Under the pieces are notes generated by a model that saw nothing but the letters and a program-made list of their open reading frames with translations, did no database searches and was not told the DNA's origin. A program made the position numbers and the translations under genes. A stretch of DNA of 64,000 bases. It comes from Ascarosepion bandense. Lineage: Eukaryota > Mollusca > Cephalopoda > Sepiida > Sepiidae. Shown here in pieces: positions 45,437 to 55,640 of this stretch. How positions within the stretch are numbered: the stretch's first letter is position 1; each line of letters starts with the position of its first letter. The stretch lies in contig JBBBDQ010000913.1 of assembly GCA_037127315.1 (NCBI GenBank), positions 2,716,001 to 2,780,000 of the forward strand, given 5' to 3'.

Positions 45437-46059
45437 GTGCAAAATATTAGGACAAGAAGTATTTTATCTTTTTTGAGGCATCAAAATCAAGTTTAAAATC
45501 ACCCCCGTCTTAACACTTTTGCACACTACCAGTAGTGTGCAAAAGTATTAGGACAGGGGTGATTTTCCTAAAAACCTCACTGAAATTCAAATACAGGTGA
45601 AAATCCAAGTAAATTGCTAATAAATATTGATTATTTAAAACTAGGTGTAAAAGAAATGTATTAAAAAGAAGTTATATTTAATTTTTCCTATTTTCTATTA
45701 AACAAGTTATTTTGAAACTACTCATTATTTTATTGTCCTTGGATATGACTGACTTTTTTCCTTATTCCCCTCTCTCGAATTGATAAATCAAATGTTTCTT
45801 CGCAAGACGCACTTTGGGAACAAACACAAGCTGCTTGGCAGGGATACCACTAGATATATTGAAGAAGCTTGTGATGTCAATGCCTGACAGAATGAAGCAA
45901 AAGGCTATTATACTAAATATTAAATTTATTTTGTAACAAGTATTTTTTTTTGTTAAATCATTTGTTGAGTAAATCAAATTAAATTACTTTAATTAAATTA
46001 TTTTCTGTCAATATGCCCCATAAAAGATAAAACAGTTCTTGTCCTAATACTTTTACACA

Positions 46060-46064
<5 letters not shown>
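45431..46064 (+). mobile_element. Tc1-like transposon, internally deleted
   Basis: Same family as 20577: ends AGTACTGTGC and ACAGTACT, and the same inner head-to-head inverted pair at about 45500-45570. The transposase C terminus is damaged by a 1-nt loss and a 13-nt loss relative to the first copy. Both copies share the internal deletion, so the deleted form itself spread. Confidence 0.8.
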
Positions 46065-46142
<78 letters not shown>

Positions 46143-46690
46143 TTGGTGCGATTGGTAATTTGTCGCAATGATTTTATTATTTCAAAGCAAAGTCTATTAT
46201 ACTAAATATTAAATTTATTTTGTAACAAGTATATTTTTCTTGTGAAAGCATTTGTTGAGTAAATCAAATAAAATTTCCATGGAAAATGTTTTGTCAAGAT
46301 ACATTCATTAGTTCCGCTAATTACGACCTTTACAACTTCGTCCATCCCTCAATCGCCTTCTTTCACTTCCTATTCCATTAGTAAGGAAGAAGTTCTGTTC
46401 AAACATCTTCACAAGAGTCACTTCCTTGCGGGTCAAACTCGCGAAGATTTTTCCCGATTAAAACAATGTTACTCTCATTAAGAATGGGGTCAAAATTTGT
46501 CTATCCAATGTAACATCAGTAGTAGTAGGCCTCCATCGGTCAGAGTTTGCCATGGGTAGCATCCTAATTGTCTGCTGGGCTGGAGAATTGGCGTCTGTGA
46601 CTGTAGAAACCGATGTGGGAGTGACAGTCTTTGTTGCAGAGGCTGCATTTATGCTTTGTTTATACTGTACAATAAAGTGTCCAATAAATG
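46065..46690. other. TC/TA tract, mariner-like end and low-copy DNA
   Basis: (TC)n/(TA)n to 46140. Then GGTGCGATTGGTAATTTGTC (mariner-like end) is joined to a piece of the Tc1 3' region (46180-46280). 46331-46690 has balanced composition with no recognised family. Confidence 0.5.
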
Positions 46691-47149
46691 GATTTATAAA
46701 TATTTAAAAATTACCTATATTGCAGTCTCATCAATGAAAGATTGAAGAAAATTGAGGGTGATTCAGACGAGTTCATCTTTGTTTCCTTGCTTTGTAAAAT
46801 TTTACAGAGTAATAATGACAAAAGAACCATTCTAATTTCATTTAGAATTATCCACTTGGCAATAAATCCTAAAAATAGTATGAAATACATCATTTCTTTT
46901 AAAAAACTGGGGTCGCCTAATAATTATGGCCAGTAGTATACATATATATTTATAGAGCAAATCTACAGGGTGCGATGGGTAAATTGTCGTTATTTGCCTT
47001 GTAAAATTTTGCAAAGTAATAATAACAAATGAACCATTCTATTTTCATTTAGAATTATCCATTTGGCAATAAATTTTTAAAAATAGTATGAAATACATCA
47101 TTTTCTTAAAACACTGGGGTTGCTTATAATTATGGCCGGTAGTGTATAT
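46691..47149. mobile_element. Second Tc1/mariner family, two end fragments
   Basis: 46740-46945 and 46995-47145 are direct copies ending in GGGGTCGCCTAATAATTATG-like and GGGTTGCTTATAATTATGGC text. These resemble Tc1-like inverted-repeat ends. A mariner-like GGGTGCGATGGGTAAATTGT lies between them. Confidence 0.5.
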
Positions 47150-47203
47150 GCATTCAGTTTTCTTGTAGTTTTTGTTTAGCCCTTTCTTCTGGCTTTCTCT
47201 TGC

Positions 47204-47261
<58 letters not shown>

Positions 47262-47800
47262 AAATGAATAAGAACAAAGAAAATAATTGCTACGTTCAAA
47301 ACATTAATTTTAAACAGTGCCCAATATACAAATAGAGCAATGAATATTTATTTTTATTTATTCCGTTAGAACATGTGAAAACTACAAACTATTACAAAAT
47401 GTACATTTTTTAAAAACCGAAAATTTTGTTAACAATGATTGTAATAAACTTTTTTAGTTTTTTCAAACTTTTTTTACGGACAACAGTTCCCTTTATTTTT
47501 AGAATTTTTTCCATACGAGGTAAAAAGTTTTTTTTTTAAAAAAGAAACTACAAAAGAAAAAAGAGAAGAAAATAAGATGATAAACTAAGAAAAGGAAAAA
47601 GAAAGAAGAAAAGGTAAAAATATAGAAGAAATAAAAAGAGAAGAGAAAAATAAGTGAGAAAATGTAGAGGGGGGAAAAGCCAAAGGAAACGTCTAAAAGA
47701 GAGAAATTTCAAAATTTGGTCCGGAAATAGATTGCAGACAGATATTGACATCGGTTACAACGTTGCAGCTCAAATATTTTGGCATTTTTAATTATTTTAT
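47150..47800. other. RTE scrap, (TA)n, dispersed repeat and purine-rich tract
   Basis: 47150-47208 (minus) encodes KKGLNKNYKKTEC, a piece of the RTE connection domain. (TA)n fills 47209-47259. 47262-47420 matches 49300-49430 and the inverse of 52800-53020. A purine-rich stretch encoding Lys-rich peptides follows to 47700. Confidence 0.6.
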
Positions 47801-47807
47801 TTATTTA

Positions 47808-48140
47808 CTAGCAGTATAGACCGGCGTTGCTCGGGTGTAATGAAAGCTTTAAAACTAATACATGGTCCTGGAGCTCAGACTCTTTGGCACGAAAGACTAA
47901 AAAGCAATAGTTGTTTCCAGTTAAAGCAAAACCGTAGACTGAAAAAATGAATGGATGTAAGCCAAATTTTGATTTCCTGGTATCGATATCATATAAGTTC
48001 TTTTCGTCATAAACTGAATTTTGAAGGCTAAATAAGTCCTCTGAGTAAATGGTATCATGGCTGAGACTAAGAATTACAATTATACCTACTTAGAACCAAT
48101 CCCGAAGCAAAAACTAAAATAAAAGGGCTGAAATCTACAT
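47808..48140 (-). mobile_element. Non-autonomous Helitron, 5'-truncated
   Basis: CTAG end at 47808 preceded by A. It matches the first half of the 5026 copy and stops near 48140, just before the next copy. Confidence 0.7.
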
Positions 48141-48152
48141 CTACAGTATTTA

Positions 48153-48327
48153 CTAGCAGTATAGCCCGGAGTTACTCGGGTGTAATGAAAGCTTTAAAAC
48201 TAATCCATGGCCCTGGAGCTCACACTCAGCCTAAAGAATAGTGTGAAGTTTGGTGAGAATCGGATAAAAATTGTGGATTTGTATAGAGGACATACAGACA
48301 GATAAACAGACACACACACAAACATCT

Positions 48328-48379
<52 letters not shown>

Positions 48380-48666
48380 CCGATTTCTGCACTGTTGTAA
48401 GAACTGCAACCTTGAAACTTCTGAATATCGTTTCTTATGTCTTAAAATCAGACCACTCCTTCTATAACCCGATTTATTCGATTATAGATTTTGATGTTTA
48501 TCGGGGGTGCTTCGACACAAAATATAGCTAAGAACACTCGCAGACGCTTATATTACAACTGTGTAAATTTTCAAGAAAATTGGTTCAGCCGTTTTAGAGT
48601 CTATAGGTAACGGACACACACACACATACGCACAAACACAAAGTTCCATTTATAAACAAGTTTAGA
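48153..48666 (-). mobile_element. Non-autonomous Helitron, complete termini
   Basis: CTAG end 48153 (A before it), TC start at 48666 (T after it on plus). It is internally deleted after the first 80 bp relative to 5026. (TA)n at 48335-48377. Confidence 0.75.
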
Positions 48667-48899
48667 TATTATTTATTTTATTTATATTATTTTATTTTAT
48701 ATTGATTAAACTTTAATTTAGTTTAATTTCAATTTAATTTATTTTTAGTTTATTTTATTCCTAATTAAAAATATTAGATCAAAAGAATTTATATTGTTCT
48801 TTTTAATATCTTCTGTTTTACGAATAATCCTTCAGTTTTTGTATGGGATTTCATTTCATCATTTTTATTTATAAATAATAATAATATATATATATTTAT
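48667..48899. other. AT-rich DNA
   Basis: Nearly pure A/T (TTTAT-rich). No element recognised. Confidence 0.6.
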
Positions 48900-49085
48900 A
48901 ATTCCATGGTTAAGCGGAAGTGTGGCCTATTTCAGGTGAACCATCATCAGCTTCCGTCGTTATTGTACAGAAGATTTTACACGAATTCGTGTAAAATCTT
49001 CTGTACAACCCCCCCCCCAAAAAAAACGGAAGCTGATGATGATTCGCCTGAAGTAGGCCTATACATCCGATTAACCATGAAATAA
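48900..49085. mobile_element. Fold-back element family B, copy 2
   Basis: Arms meet at ACGAATTCGT near 48991. Both carry the GAAGCTGATGATG ... CCTGAA hammerhead-like order (minus near 48927-48950, plus near 49031). A C-run then A-run (49010-49026) interrupts the right arm. Confidence 0.6.
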
Positions 49086-49216
49086 TGTGTCTTGTCTTAA
49101 TTTTTACATCTATTTGCTCTATATGTATTTGTATACATATATATTTAGAGCTCTCCACTTTATGCACAGGATACTCCTTTGGATTCTTCTATATCTACAT
49201 GTTTCTATATCCGCAT

Positions 49217-49220
<4 letters not shown>

Positions 49221-49292
<72 letters not shown>
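49221..49292. repeat. (TA)n then (TG)n
   Basis: Compound dinucleotide tract. Confidence 0.95.
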
Positions 49293-49295
<3 letters not shown>

Positions 49296-49299
49296 AAAT

Positions 49300-49655
49300 T
49301 ATGCTTCAGAACGTGTACAAACTACATCCTACTACAAAATTTTCCATTTTGTTTCGACATTGAAAGCACAATATATCATCAGGTACTAATCGTTAATTTT
49401 TAAAAGAAAATTATAAAAATTCACTTCCTTTTAATGGCAAATTTTTTTCGTCCGCGATAAAGAGGATAGGAAAGATGAGAATACAAGAAGAGCAATCAAA
49501 AAACAGGGAAAGAGAAAGACACGGAGGAAATAAAACACAAAAAGAAACAAGAGAGACAGGAAGAAAAAAAGAAACAAGAGGAAAGAGCCAATGAAAAACG
49601 GCTCAAGGAGAAATAGACCCCAAATTTAGGTAGGAAGTAAAGAATAAGTATATAC
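49300..49655. mobile_element. Dispersed element with minus-strand hammerhead and Lys-rich frame
   Basis: A hammerhead-like motif lies on minus at 49352-49383. The neighbouring plus strand (49440-49640) is purine-rich and encodes Lys/Arg-rich text (KRNKRKEPMKN). The inverse of the whole arrangement is at 52425-53020, there split by SINE-3. Confidence 0.55.
49352..49383 (-). ncRNA. Hammerhead-like motif
   Basis: CTGATGA, stem II ATATTG/CAATGT (6 pairs including one G-T), then GAAA C. The core is complete; stems I and III are not obvious, as in minimal PLE hammerheads. Confidence 0.6.
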
Positions 49656-49960
49656 AGACATGGAAACAAAGAGGAAAAAAGTGAAAAATTGCACAGAGGG
49701 GGGAAGAAAGTGAGAAAAACTGAGAAAATATACAGTGGGGAGGAAGTGGTGGGGTAGACAACAGGAGGTCCAAAGAAATAGAAATTTCAAACTTTGGCCG
49801 GAATGAATTGTAGATAGATACATTTGTTCGTAATATTGTATAAAACTAAATCCTAGGCATTTTTTTAATTGATGAAATCACATACAAAACATCGGAACTG
49901 TTCAAAAAGCACAGATCAGAGGACCTTTAAAAATACAAGATGAAGATATAAATTCATTCT
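49656..49960. other. Purine-rich then AT-rich DNA
   Basis: Continuation of the same dispersed element; GAAATTTCAAACTTTGGCCG near 49790 resembles 47704. No gene. Confidence 0.5.
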
Positions 49961-50395
49961 ATTGAACAGGTGAAGAGGCTCATCCCTTGTTTCCTGTTTA
50001 GGATGCGGTTTCCGGTTTTCTCTTTTCCAAACTTCTCACTTTTTTTTTTCAATTGGAGGAGATAGACTAAACTATCGCCCGATTCACACTCCACCCACGT
50101 CTATCGAACAGGTGAAGAGGCTCATCCCTTGTTTCCTGGTTAGGATGTGGCTTCCGGCTTTCTCTTTTCCAATCTTTTCTCTCTTATTTATTTTTCAATT
50201 GGAGTAGATAGACTAAACTATCGCCCGGTTCACACTCCACCCATGTCTATTGAACAGGGGAAGAGGCTCATCCCTTGTTTCCTGTTTAAGATGCGGTTTC
50301 CGGTTTTCTCTTTTCCAATCTTTTCATTCCTATGTAACCCCCTGCACATCAGTGGCGTTACCGCCTTGTTCGGGGTGATATGATTAAAAAAAAAA
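49961..50395 (+). mobile_element. SINE-3 with tandemly repeated body and LINE tail
   Basis: GAACAGG starts at 49964, 50106 and 50252 (142 and 146 bp), each followed by the CATCCCTTGTTTCCTG block. Only the last unit has the tail GTAACCCCCTGCACATC ... GATATGATTAAAA with the GGCG-TTAC-CGCC hairpin. Confidence 0.75.
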
Positions 50396-50479
50396 AGGTG
50401 AAAATATAATAGATTGGAAATAAAATTAAATTAAAAAATAATAAAAATTAATGTTAAAAATAAAAATAAAAACCAAATT

Positions 50480-50546
50480 TAAAACATTCTTTCTTTCTTT
50501 CTTTCTTTTCCAACTGTACTCCTATCCTCTTTCTTTCTTTCTTTTT

Positions 50547-50578
<32 letters not shown>

Positions 50579-50853
50579 TTTGATCCTATCATCCTGCATT
50601 TGCGATTATTCATTCATTTATTTTCTTATTTACATTTGTTGTTTTCCTCACAGTTTTAAATGCACTTTTTTCATTCTTTCTTCCTTTGTTCCTTGTTGTT
50701 TTTTTCATTATGTTTATTTTTTTCCATTCCGTCTTTTTCCTTCCTACGTTCATTTTTCCTTTCTACTTTTTTCCTTTTTCGCATTTCCTTCTATGTTCTT
50801 TTCTGTGCTCTTTTCATTCATTCATTCATTCATTCATTCATTCTTTCTTTCTA

Positions 50854-50895
<42 letters not shown>

Positions 50896-51190
50896 GATCC
50901 TATCTGCCTGAATTTGTTATTATTTATTAATTTTTTTATTATTTACTTTTGTTCTCCTCACAGTTTTAAATGTACTTTTTTTCATTCTTTCTTCCTTTGT
51001 TCCTTGTTGTTTTTTTCATTGTTTTTTTTCCATTATGTCTTTTTTCCTTCCTACGTTCATTTTTCTTTTCTACTTCTTTTCTTTTTCTCATTTCTTTCTA
51101 CTATGTTCTTTTCTCTGCCCTTTTCATTCATTCATTCATTCATTCATTCATTCATTCTTTCTTTCTTTCTTTCTTCTTAATCTATTCTGC
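50480..51190 (+). repeat. CTTT/CATT higher-order repeat, ~300-bp period
   Basis: A unit with GATCCTATC, GTTTTAAATGCACTTTTTTC and a (CATT)n-(CTTT)n run starts at 50582, 50896 and about 51178. It recurs at 57696 and about 57972. Phe/Ser-rich frames are artefacts. Confidence 0.8.
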
Positions 51191-51640
51191 CTGAATTTGT
51201 GATTATTCATTCATTTTTTATTATTTACATTTAAAACATTAAATAGATATCAGTTTGTAATAGAAAATAAAGATAATAACAGAGAAAAAAAGACATTAAA
51301 CGAAAGATCATATAGTTAAAGTAAATTATCAAGATACTAAGATTAATACTGTAAAAAGTTTATAATTGCTAGAGATTCAAACCTTAGTTTTTATAATTCA
51401 ACCACAACTGTAAGCTTAATTTTTTAATTTGTTTACTATTTACTGTAGTTTCATGCCTCTGATTCAGTAATATGTCACTCTTCATTCATGTAATAATTTT
51501 CATTTCTATTTCTTTGCTGCTATTGATGTCCTGCACTCCACTTCCTCCCCGACTTTCTCACTTTCTTCCAATTTGCTAAGCCCAGTCGCAGCGTCCTAGG
51601 AATTTCCTCCGGGCGGCCGTTCTCCACGCTGTGATGTTGC
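51191..51640. other. AT-rich DNA
   Basis: No recognised element. A 75-codon minus frame (51520-51747) is unsupported. Confidence 0.45.
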
Positions 51641-52265
51641 CGGATTTTTGTAGAAACCGAACGAACTTCCAAAATTTGGATGAGTTGAAAAGGAAACTTT
51701 ATTCGTTTAGAGTTAGCCTTGTCTGTTGGGGCAGGCGAATGTGACACACAGTTCTAACTCTAATTAATGGAGATCAACAAACCCGAACTGAACGATACCA
51801 AGACGAACGGAGATCCTTACTTCAAGCTCGCACCCGGCTGACTCCCTTCACTTCTCTCTCGTCTTAACTTAACTGGCTCTATTTATTTAATATGAATCCG
51901 GAAATGCGGAAATCCGGAAATGCTTTAGACCACCGGTGACAAACACCGGCGACTGTAAGTCTGAAATTTCAGTTATCTTTTTTTTTTTTATCTTAATAAG
52001 GCTTCCGCCGGAAAAGGCTTAATGTGTGGTCAAGATACAATAAAGGACAGCCTTTGACCGGTCATCGCAAACCTACCCGCTGACCTTTATCACTGAGTCA
52101 AATATTTACCGGGTCATCGAAAACATACCCGCTGACCTCTATCGCTGAGTCAAATATTTATCGGAGGACAATTTTCCTCATAAAAGAAAAAGCGTTTATT
52201 TATTTTTTCTCTCTTCTTTTTCACTTTTGTTAAATATGTTTTTAAACTATTTTCTATTCTAATCT
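51641..52265. other. Low-copy segment with a 52-bp direct duplication
   Basis: GTCATCGCAAACCTACCCGC at 52061 and its near copy at 52113 start two 52-bp units containing CACTGAGTCAAATATTTA. The higher GC and short direct and inverted CCGGAAATGCGG motifs near 51900 recall a retroviral-type long terminal repeat, but no second copy, primer site or coding region is present. Confidence 0.35.
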
Positions 52266-52269
52266 ATTT

Positions 52270-52388
52270 TCTATTTTAATCTATTATAATAAAATACATC
52301 TATTTTAATCTATTATAATAAAATACATCTATTTTAATCTATTATAATAAAATACATCTATTTTAATCTATTATAATAAAATACATAT
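52270..52388 (+). repeat. 29-bp minisatellite
   Basis: About four head-to-tail copies of a 29-bp unit beginning CTATTTTAATCTATTATAAT. Confidence 0.9.
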
Positions 52389-52620
52389 ATGTCCAGTTAT
52401 CGTGTCACATTATACTTTACTTTTTACCTAAATTTGGAGTCGATTTCTCTCTGAGCTTTTTTTCATTGGCTCTTTGCTCTTGTTTCTTTCTCTCTTGTTT
52501 CCCTCTTTGTTTTTTATTGCCCCTGTGCCCGCCTCTTTTCCCTTTTCTGATTTCTCTTTTTGTTTTCTCATCTTTTCTATCCTCTTTACCTCATACGAAA
52601 GATTTTGCCAATAAAACCAC

Positions 52621-52790
52621 ATTTATTGAACAGGTGAAGAGGCTTGTTTCCTGTTTAGGATGTGGTTTCCGGCTTTCTCTTTTCCATTCTTTTTACCCTT
52701 ACGTAGCCCCCTGCGCATCAGTGGCGTTACCGCCTTGCTTGGGGTGATATGATTAAAAAAAAAAAAAAAAAAAAAAAAAGGAAGTGAATT
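52621..52790 (+). mobile_element. SINE-3, single-unit copy
   Basis: Body GAACAGGTGAAGAGG, lacking CATCCC, then the LINE-type tail with GGCG-TTAC-CGCC and GGGGTGATATGATT followed by a poly(A) run of more than 20. The intact poly(A) suggests a fairly recent insertion. Confidence 0.75.
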
Positions 52791-52834
52791 TTCATAAATT
52801 TTCTTCTCAAAAATTATGTTTATTGCCATAATTA

Positions 52835-52865
52835 CTGATGAAACATTGTTCTTTCAATGTCGAAA
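52835..52865 (+). ncRNA. Hammerhead-like motif
   Basis: CTGATGA (52835-52841), stem II ACATTG/CAATGT (6 perfect pairs), GAAA (52862-52865). Paralogue of the 49352 motif. The difference in stem II (ACATTG here, ATATTG there) keeps pairing. Confidence 0.65.
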
Positions 52866-53015
52866 AGAATGTACAATTTTTTAGTAGACAGTACTTTGGA
52901 CACATGTTCTAAAGTATAATTTATAATTAATATTCATTGGTCTATTTCTATATTGGGCACTGTTTTAAATTAATGTTTTGAACATAGCAAATATTTTCTT
53001 CGTCCCTTATTCATT

Positions 53016-53019
<4 letters not shown>

Positions 53020-53078
<59 letters not shown>

Positions 53079-53214
53079 ACATACAGAGCATTTACGCCTA
53101 ATCAATCGGCGTCGAGCTGAGAGAGAGAGAGGGAGACGGTAGGGAGAGGAAATCTTAATGTACTAAATGTCAGCAGCCAAGAGAAATCAAATATATATAT
53201 ATATAGATAGATAG
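53020..53214. repeat. (TA)n tract and GA-rich spacer
   Basis: TA dinucleotides 53020-53076, then GAGAGAGAGAGGGAGA near 53120. Confidence 0.8.
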
Positions 53215-53345
53215 ATAAATAGATCTGTTTCGCTGTATCACAGCCCATCGGTACGGTTAGACTCCGATTGCTTTTTAACCCAGGATTGAAACCCGACCGA
53301 ATTGGCGTCAGTCGGCAATTCTACCTCTGGGCTATGGGCGTTCGG
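53215..53345 (-). mobile_element. Hammerhead SINE, subfamily 1, ribozyme broken
   Basis: tRNA-like head with B box GGTTTCAATCC and stem II intact, but the core is CCGATGG instead of CTGATGA. The 3' strand of stems III and I is replaced by GATA repeats. Confidence 0.7.
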
Positions 53346-53388
53346 TCGAAGAAGGCAGATATTTAAGCGCATATATTATCATCATACG

Positions 53389-53396
<8 letters not shown>

Positions 53397-53443
<47 letters not shown>
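53397..53443. repeat. (TA)n tract
   Basis: Follows GCGCGCA. Confidence 0.9.
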
Positions 53444-53445
<2 letters not shown>

Positions 53446-53726
53446 CGTTTTTTTATTATACTAGAGAGGATACATATTAACATAGAATTTATTGTAGCTA
53501 TATTAGGAACTAAAAATCTTAGTAGTTAGAGAATAAGCTTTGCAATGAATACTAAATCTCTTTTTTAATGCCTAACATTGCAGGGACCCATTTGTCCATT
53601 CTGAGTATTATCTTCGGCAATTTTTCCAAAAAACAATGTTATTTCGCGTTTCTTCCAACCACCACAGTCAAACTTTCCTGCCCACCCTCAACATGTCTGA
53701 TGCTAGTCTCCTGGGAAGCAACACGC

Positions 53727-54022
53727 TGCACGTCTGTGATACAATGGATATCGACTCGGGATGAGAAATCGGAGAGCCGAGTTTGAATTCTAGTAGAATT
53801 CCTTGCATTATTTATGCGCAATTACCATTGGGAACTGTATTAATTCGTCTCTTCTATTTTTAGCTATGAACTGAATGTGTTCCAGAGTGTTTTCCATGGC
53901 CTTTGTAAAAAAAAAACCAAGGAAATGGCAAGCGACTGCGGGAAAATTATCACTGCTTAGTCAGTCATGGATAGAAAGAGACTTGGTTATCTACGCGTGT
54001 ATCACGTATAGCATTTAACTGA
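53727..54022 (+). mobile_element. SINE-2, full length, diverged
   Basis: Head ACAATGGATATCG, B-box-like GAGTTTGAATTC, end GTATCACGTATAGC. A 50-bp SINE-2 tail scrap lies downstream at 54052-54102. Confidence 0.7.
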
Positions 54023-54823
54023 AAGTGTCAACAGTTATTTAAGGCGAAGACGTTGTGGGGTAACATGATCGCCCAAGCGTGTATGGCGCTTAACTCACTG
54101 ATTGAATCTGTTCTCATTTTTGAGATTTGACTACAATTCTTTCCTTTCTTTATTTCATTGCTTCATCTCTCCTTTCATCGCTTTGTTTGTATTTGCTTTC
54201 TTTTCTTGACATTCTTTCTTTTCTTTTTTTTTTTTTTTCATTTCTTTTCTGACCATTAGAATAAATCCTAAATCTGTTTTTACTTTCTAAAATTTTGAGG
54301 ATGGGTTAAACTAAATTAACTATTTTTAGCAATTCTTCCAGTGAACGATGCAAAATCGCTTTTTTTCCAACCACCACAGACAATCTTTCCTGCCCGCCAT
54401 CAGCTGACGCTAATCTTCTGGCGAACAACACCCTGCGTCTCGTTGGACTCATTTTTCTGACACAAAATGGAACGACTACATCGAATCTATAGCTTCATCT
54501 CCTGCTAGGAAGGTTGTGTCACTACGCCCGGCCAGAAAGATTTCTTCTCAGATTTTGATAAATCTACCATTCGTCCGTGCATTGAAGGTTGTTGCTATAT
54601 CTATTTGGATGCTCCTGCTATCTATCACGTGGTTCTTGACAAGAATCCAAAAAAAGAATCTGCAATGTAATCGATCTTGATTTGGCATCTCGACTCCAGT
54701 CCCTTTTCTCACCGGCGTGACGTTGCTTCTCACTGTTTCTTTAACAAATAATTTCATGCTAGCTGCTCTGAGGAGCCTTTTTTTGCTGGTCCTCCGATCA
54801 CATTTCAGCGAGCTACTAAATGC

Positions 54824-55130
54824 ACGTTGTAGTGCAGTGGATGTCGCCTCAGAATAAAAAATCGGAGAGTCGAGTTCAAATTCCAGTTGAATTCCTTACA
54901 TTCATTTACGCGCAAATACCCTTGGAAAAGGTTTTAATCCATCTCTTCCCTCCAGTTATGGGTTAAATAACAGGACAGATTGGGTTCTATAGCCTTGGCT
55001 GGCAATCAGTTTACCGCAGAAAGTAATGGCAAACTACTGCTGGATAATCTTTTACCCAGTCAGTCATGTCTGTTTCGAGACATGATCGCCCAAGCGTGTA
55101 TTACGTATGGCACTTAACTGACTGACTGTC
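54824..55130 (+). mobile_element. SINE-2, full length
   Basis: Best complete copy: A-box-like TAGTGCAGTGGATG, B-box-like GAGTTCAAATTCC, central block, 3' hairpin (CATGTCTG-TTTC-GAGACATG) and terminal ACTGACTGACTG. About 300 bp. Likely a tRNA-derived SINE of the kind described from octopus. Confidence 0.8.
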
Positions 55131-55254
55131 TGACTAGATCGACATCTAGTTTCTACACTTTTATCGTTGAAATGGATAAATACAACCGCCATTTCTACTC
55201 GAACAGTTTTTCTTTCTTACACTTCCGCCTATGGAACTCCCTTCAGTTTCATTG

Positions 55255-55540
55255 CTTCCCTAATAGCGGCTAATTCCAAAATTGATGAGATAGTATTTAC
55301 ACTATTGACATTATTCAGACTATTGTCCTCATCTTTGTTGCCATGTGTACGACGTTTCGGTATGCTCCGGTCTTCTTCTGGAGCTAGGAATTTCGAACCG
55401 AAGCCTTTATTACAATCACTGGGGTATATCCTTCTGGAGAAGGCCGGAGCGCACATCGGCCGAAACGTCGTACAAATAATCAACAAAGATGAGAGCAATA
55501 GTCCGAATAATGTAAATAGTGTAAATTTCCACCTCACCTC
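55255..55540. mobile_element. PLE terminal fold-back with paired hammerhead-like motifs
   Basis: Arms 55255-55355 and 55460-55540 are inverted copies. The plus motif (55434-55466) is CTGGAGA, stem II GGCCG/CGGCC (5 perfect pairs), GAAAC. The minus motif near 55338-55375 reads CAGAAGA then GACCGGAG and GAAAC. Each has one change from CTGANGA. Confidence 0.65.
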
Positions 55541-55640
55541 AGAAATATAGACAGATGCTGAAAGTTACTTCTAAAATCTGCATCAAATCTATACATCTAA
55601 TGTCCTGTCCTAAACCCTGAAATGTTATTTTATTTATTTA

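Larger units (their letters stand above)
52425..53020. mobile_element. Inverse copy of the 49300 element, split by SINE-3
   Basis: 52425-52620 (Lys-rich frame on minus, KRERNKSKEPMKK) and 52775-53020 are the two halves. SINE-3 (52621-52770) sits between. A hammerhead-like motif is at 52835-52865. Confidence 0.6.
53575..55272 (+). mobile_element. LINE (jockey/CR1-like) copies interrupted by two SINE-2 insertions
   Basis: 53640-53730 encodes a NHHSQTFLP ... LLGSNTL block and stops at a SINE-2 (53727-54022). A second copy starts near 54290 and continues through TKWNDYIESIA (54470) to FQRATKC (54815). There SINE-2 (54824-55130) splits it. It resumes with NRHFYSNSF and RLWNSLQFHCFPN to about 55270. 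Frames are heavily damaged. Confidence 0.65.
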
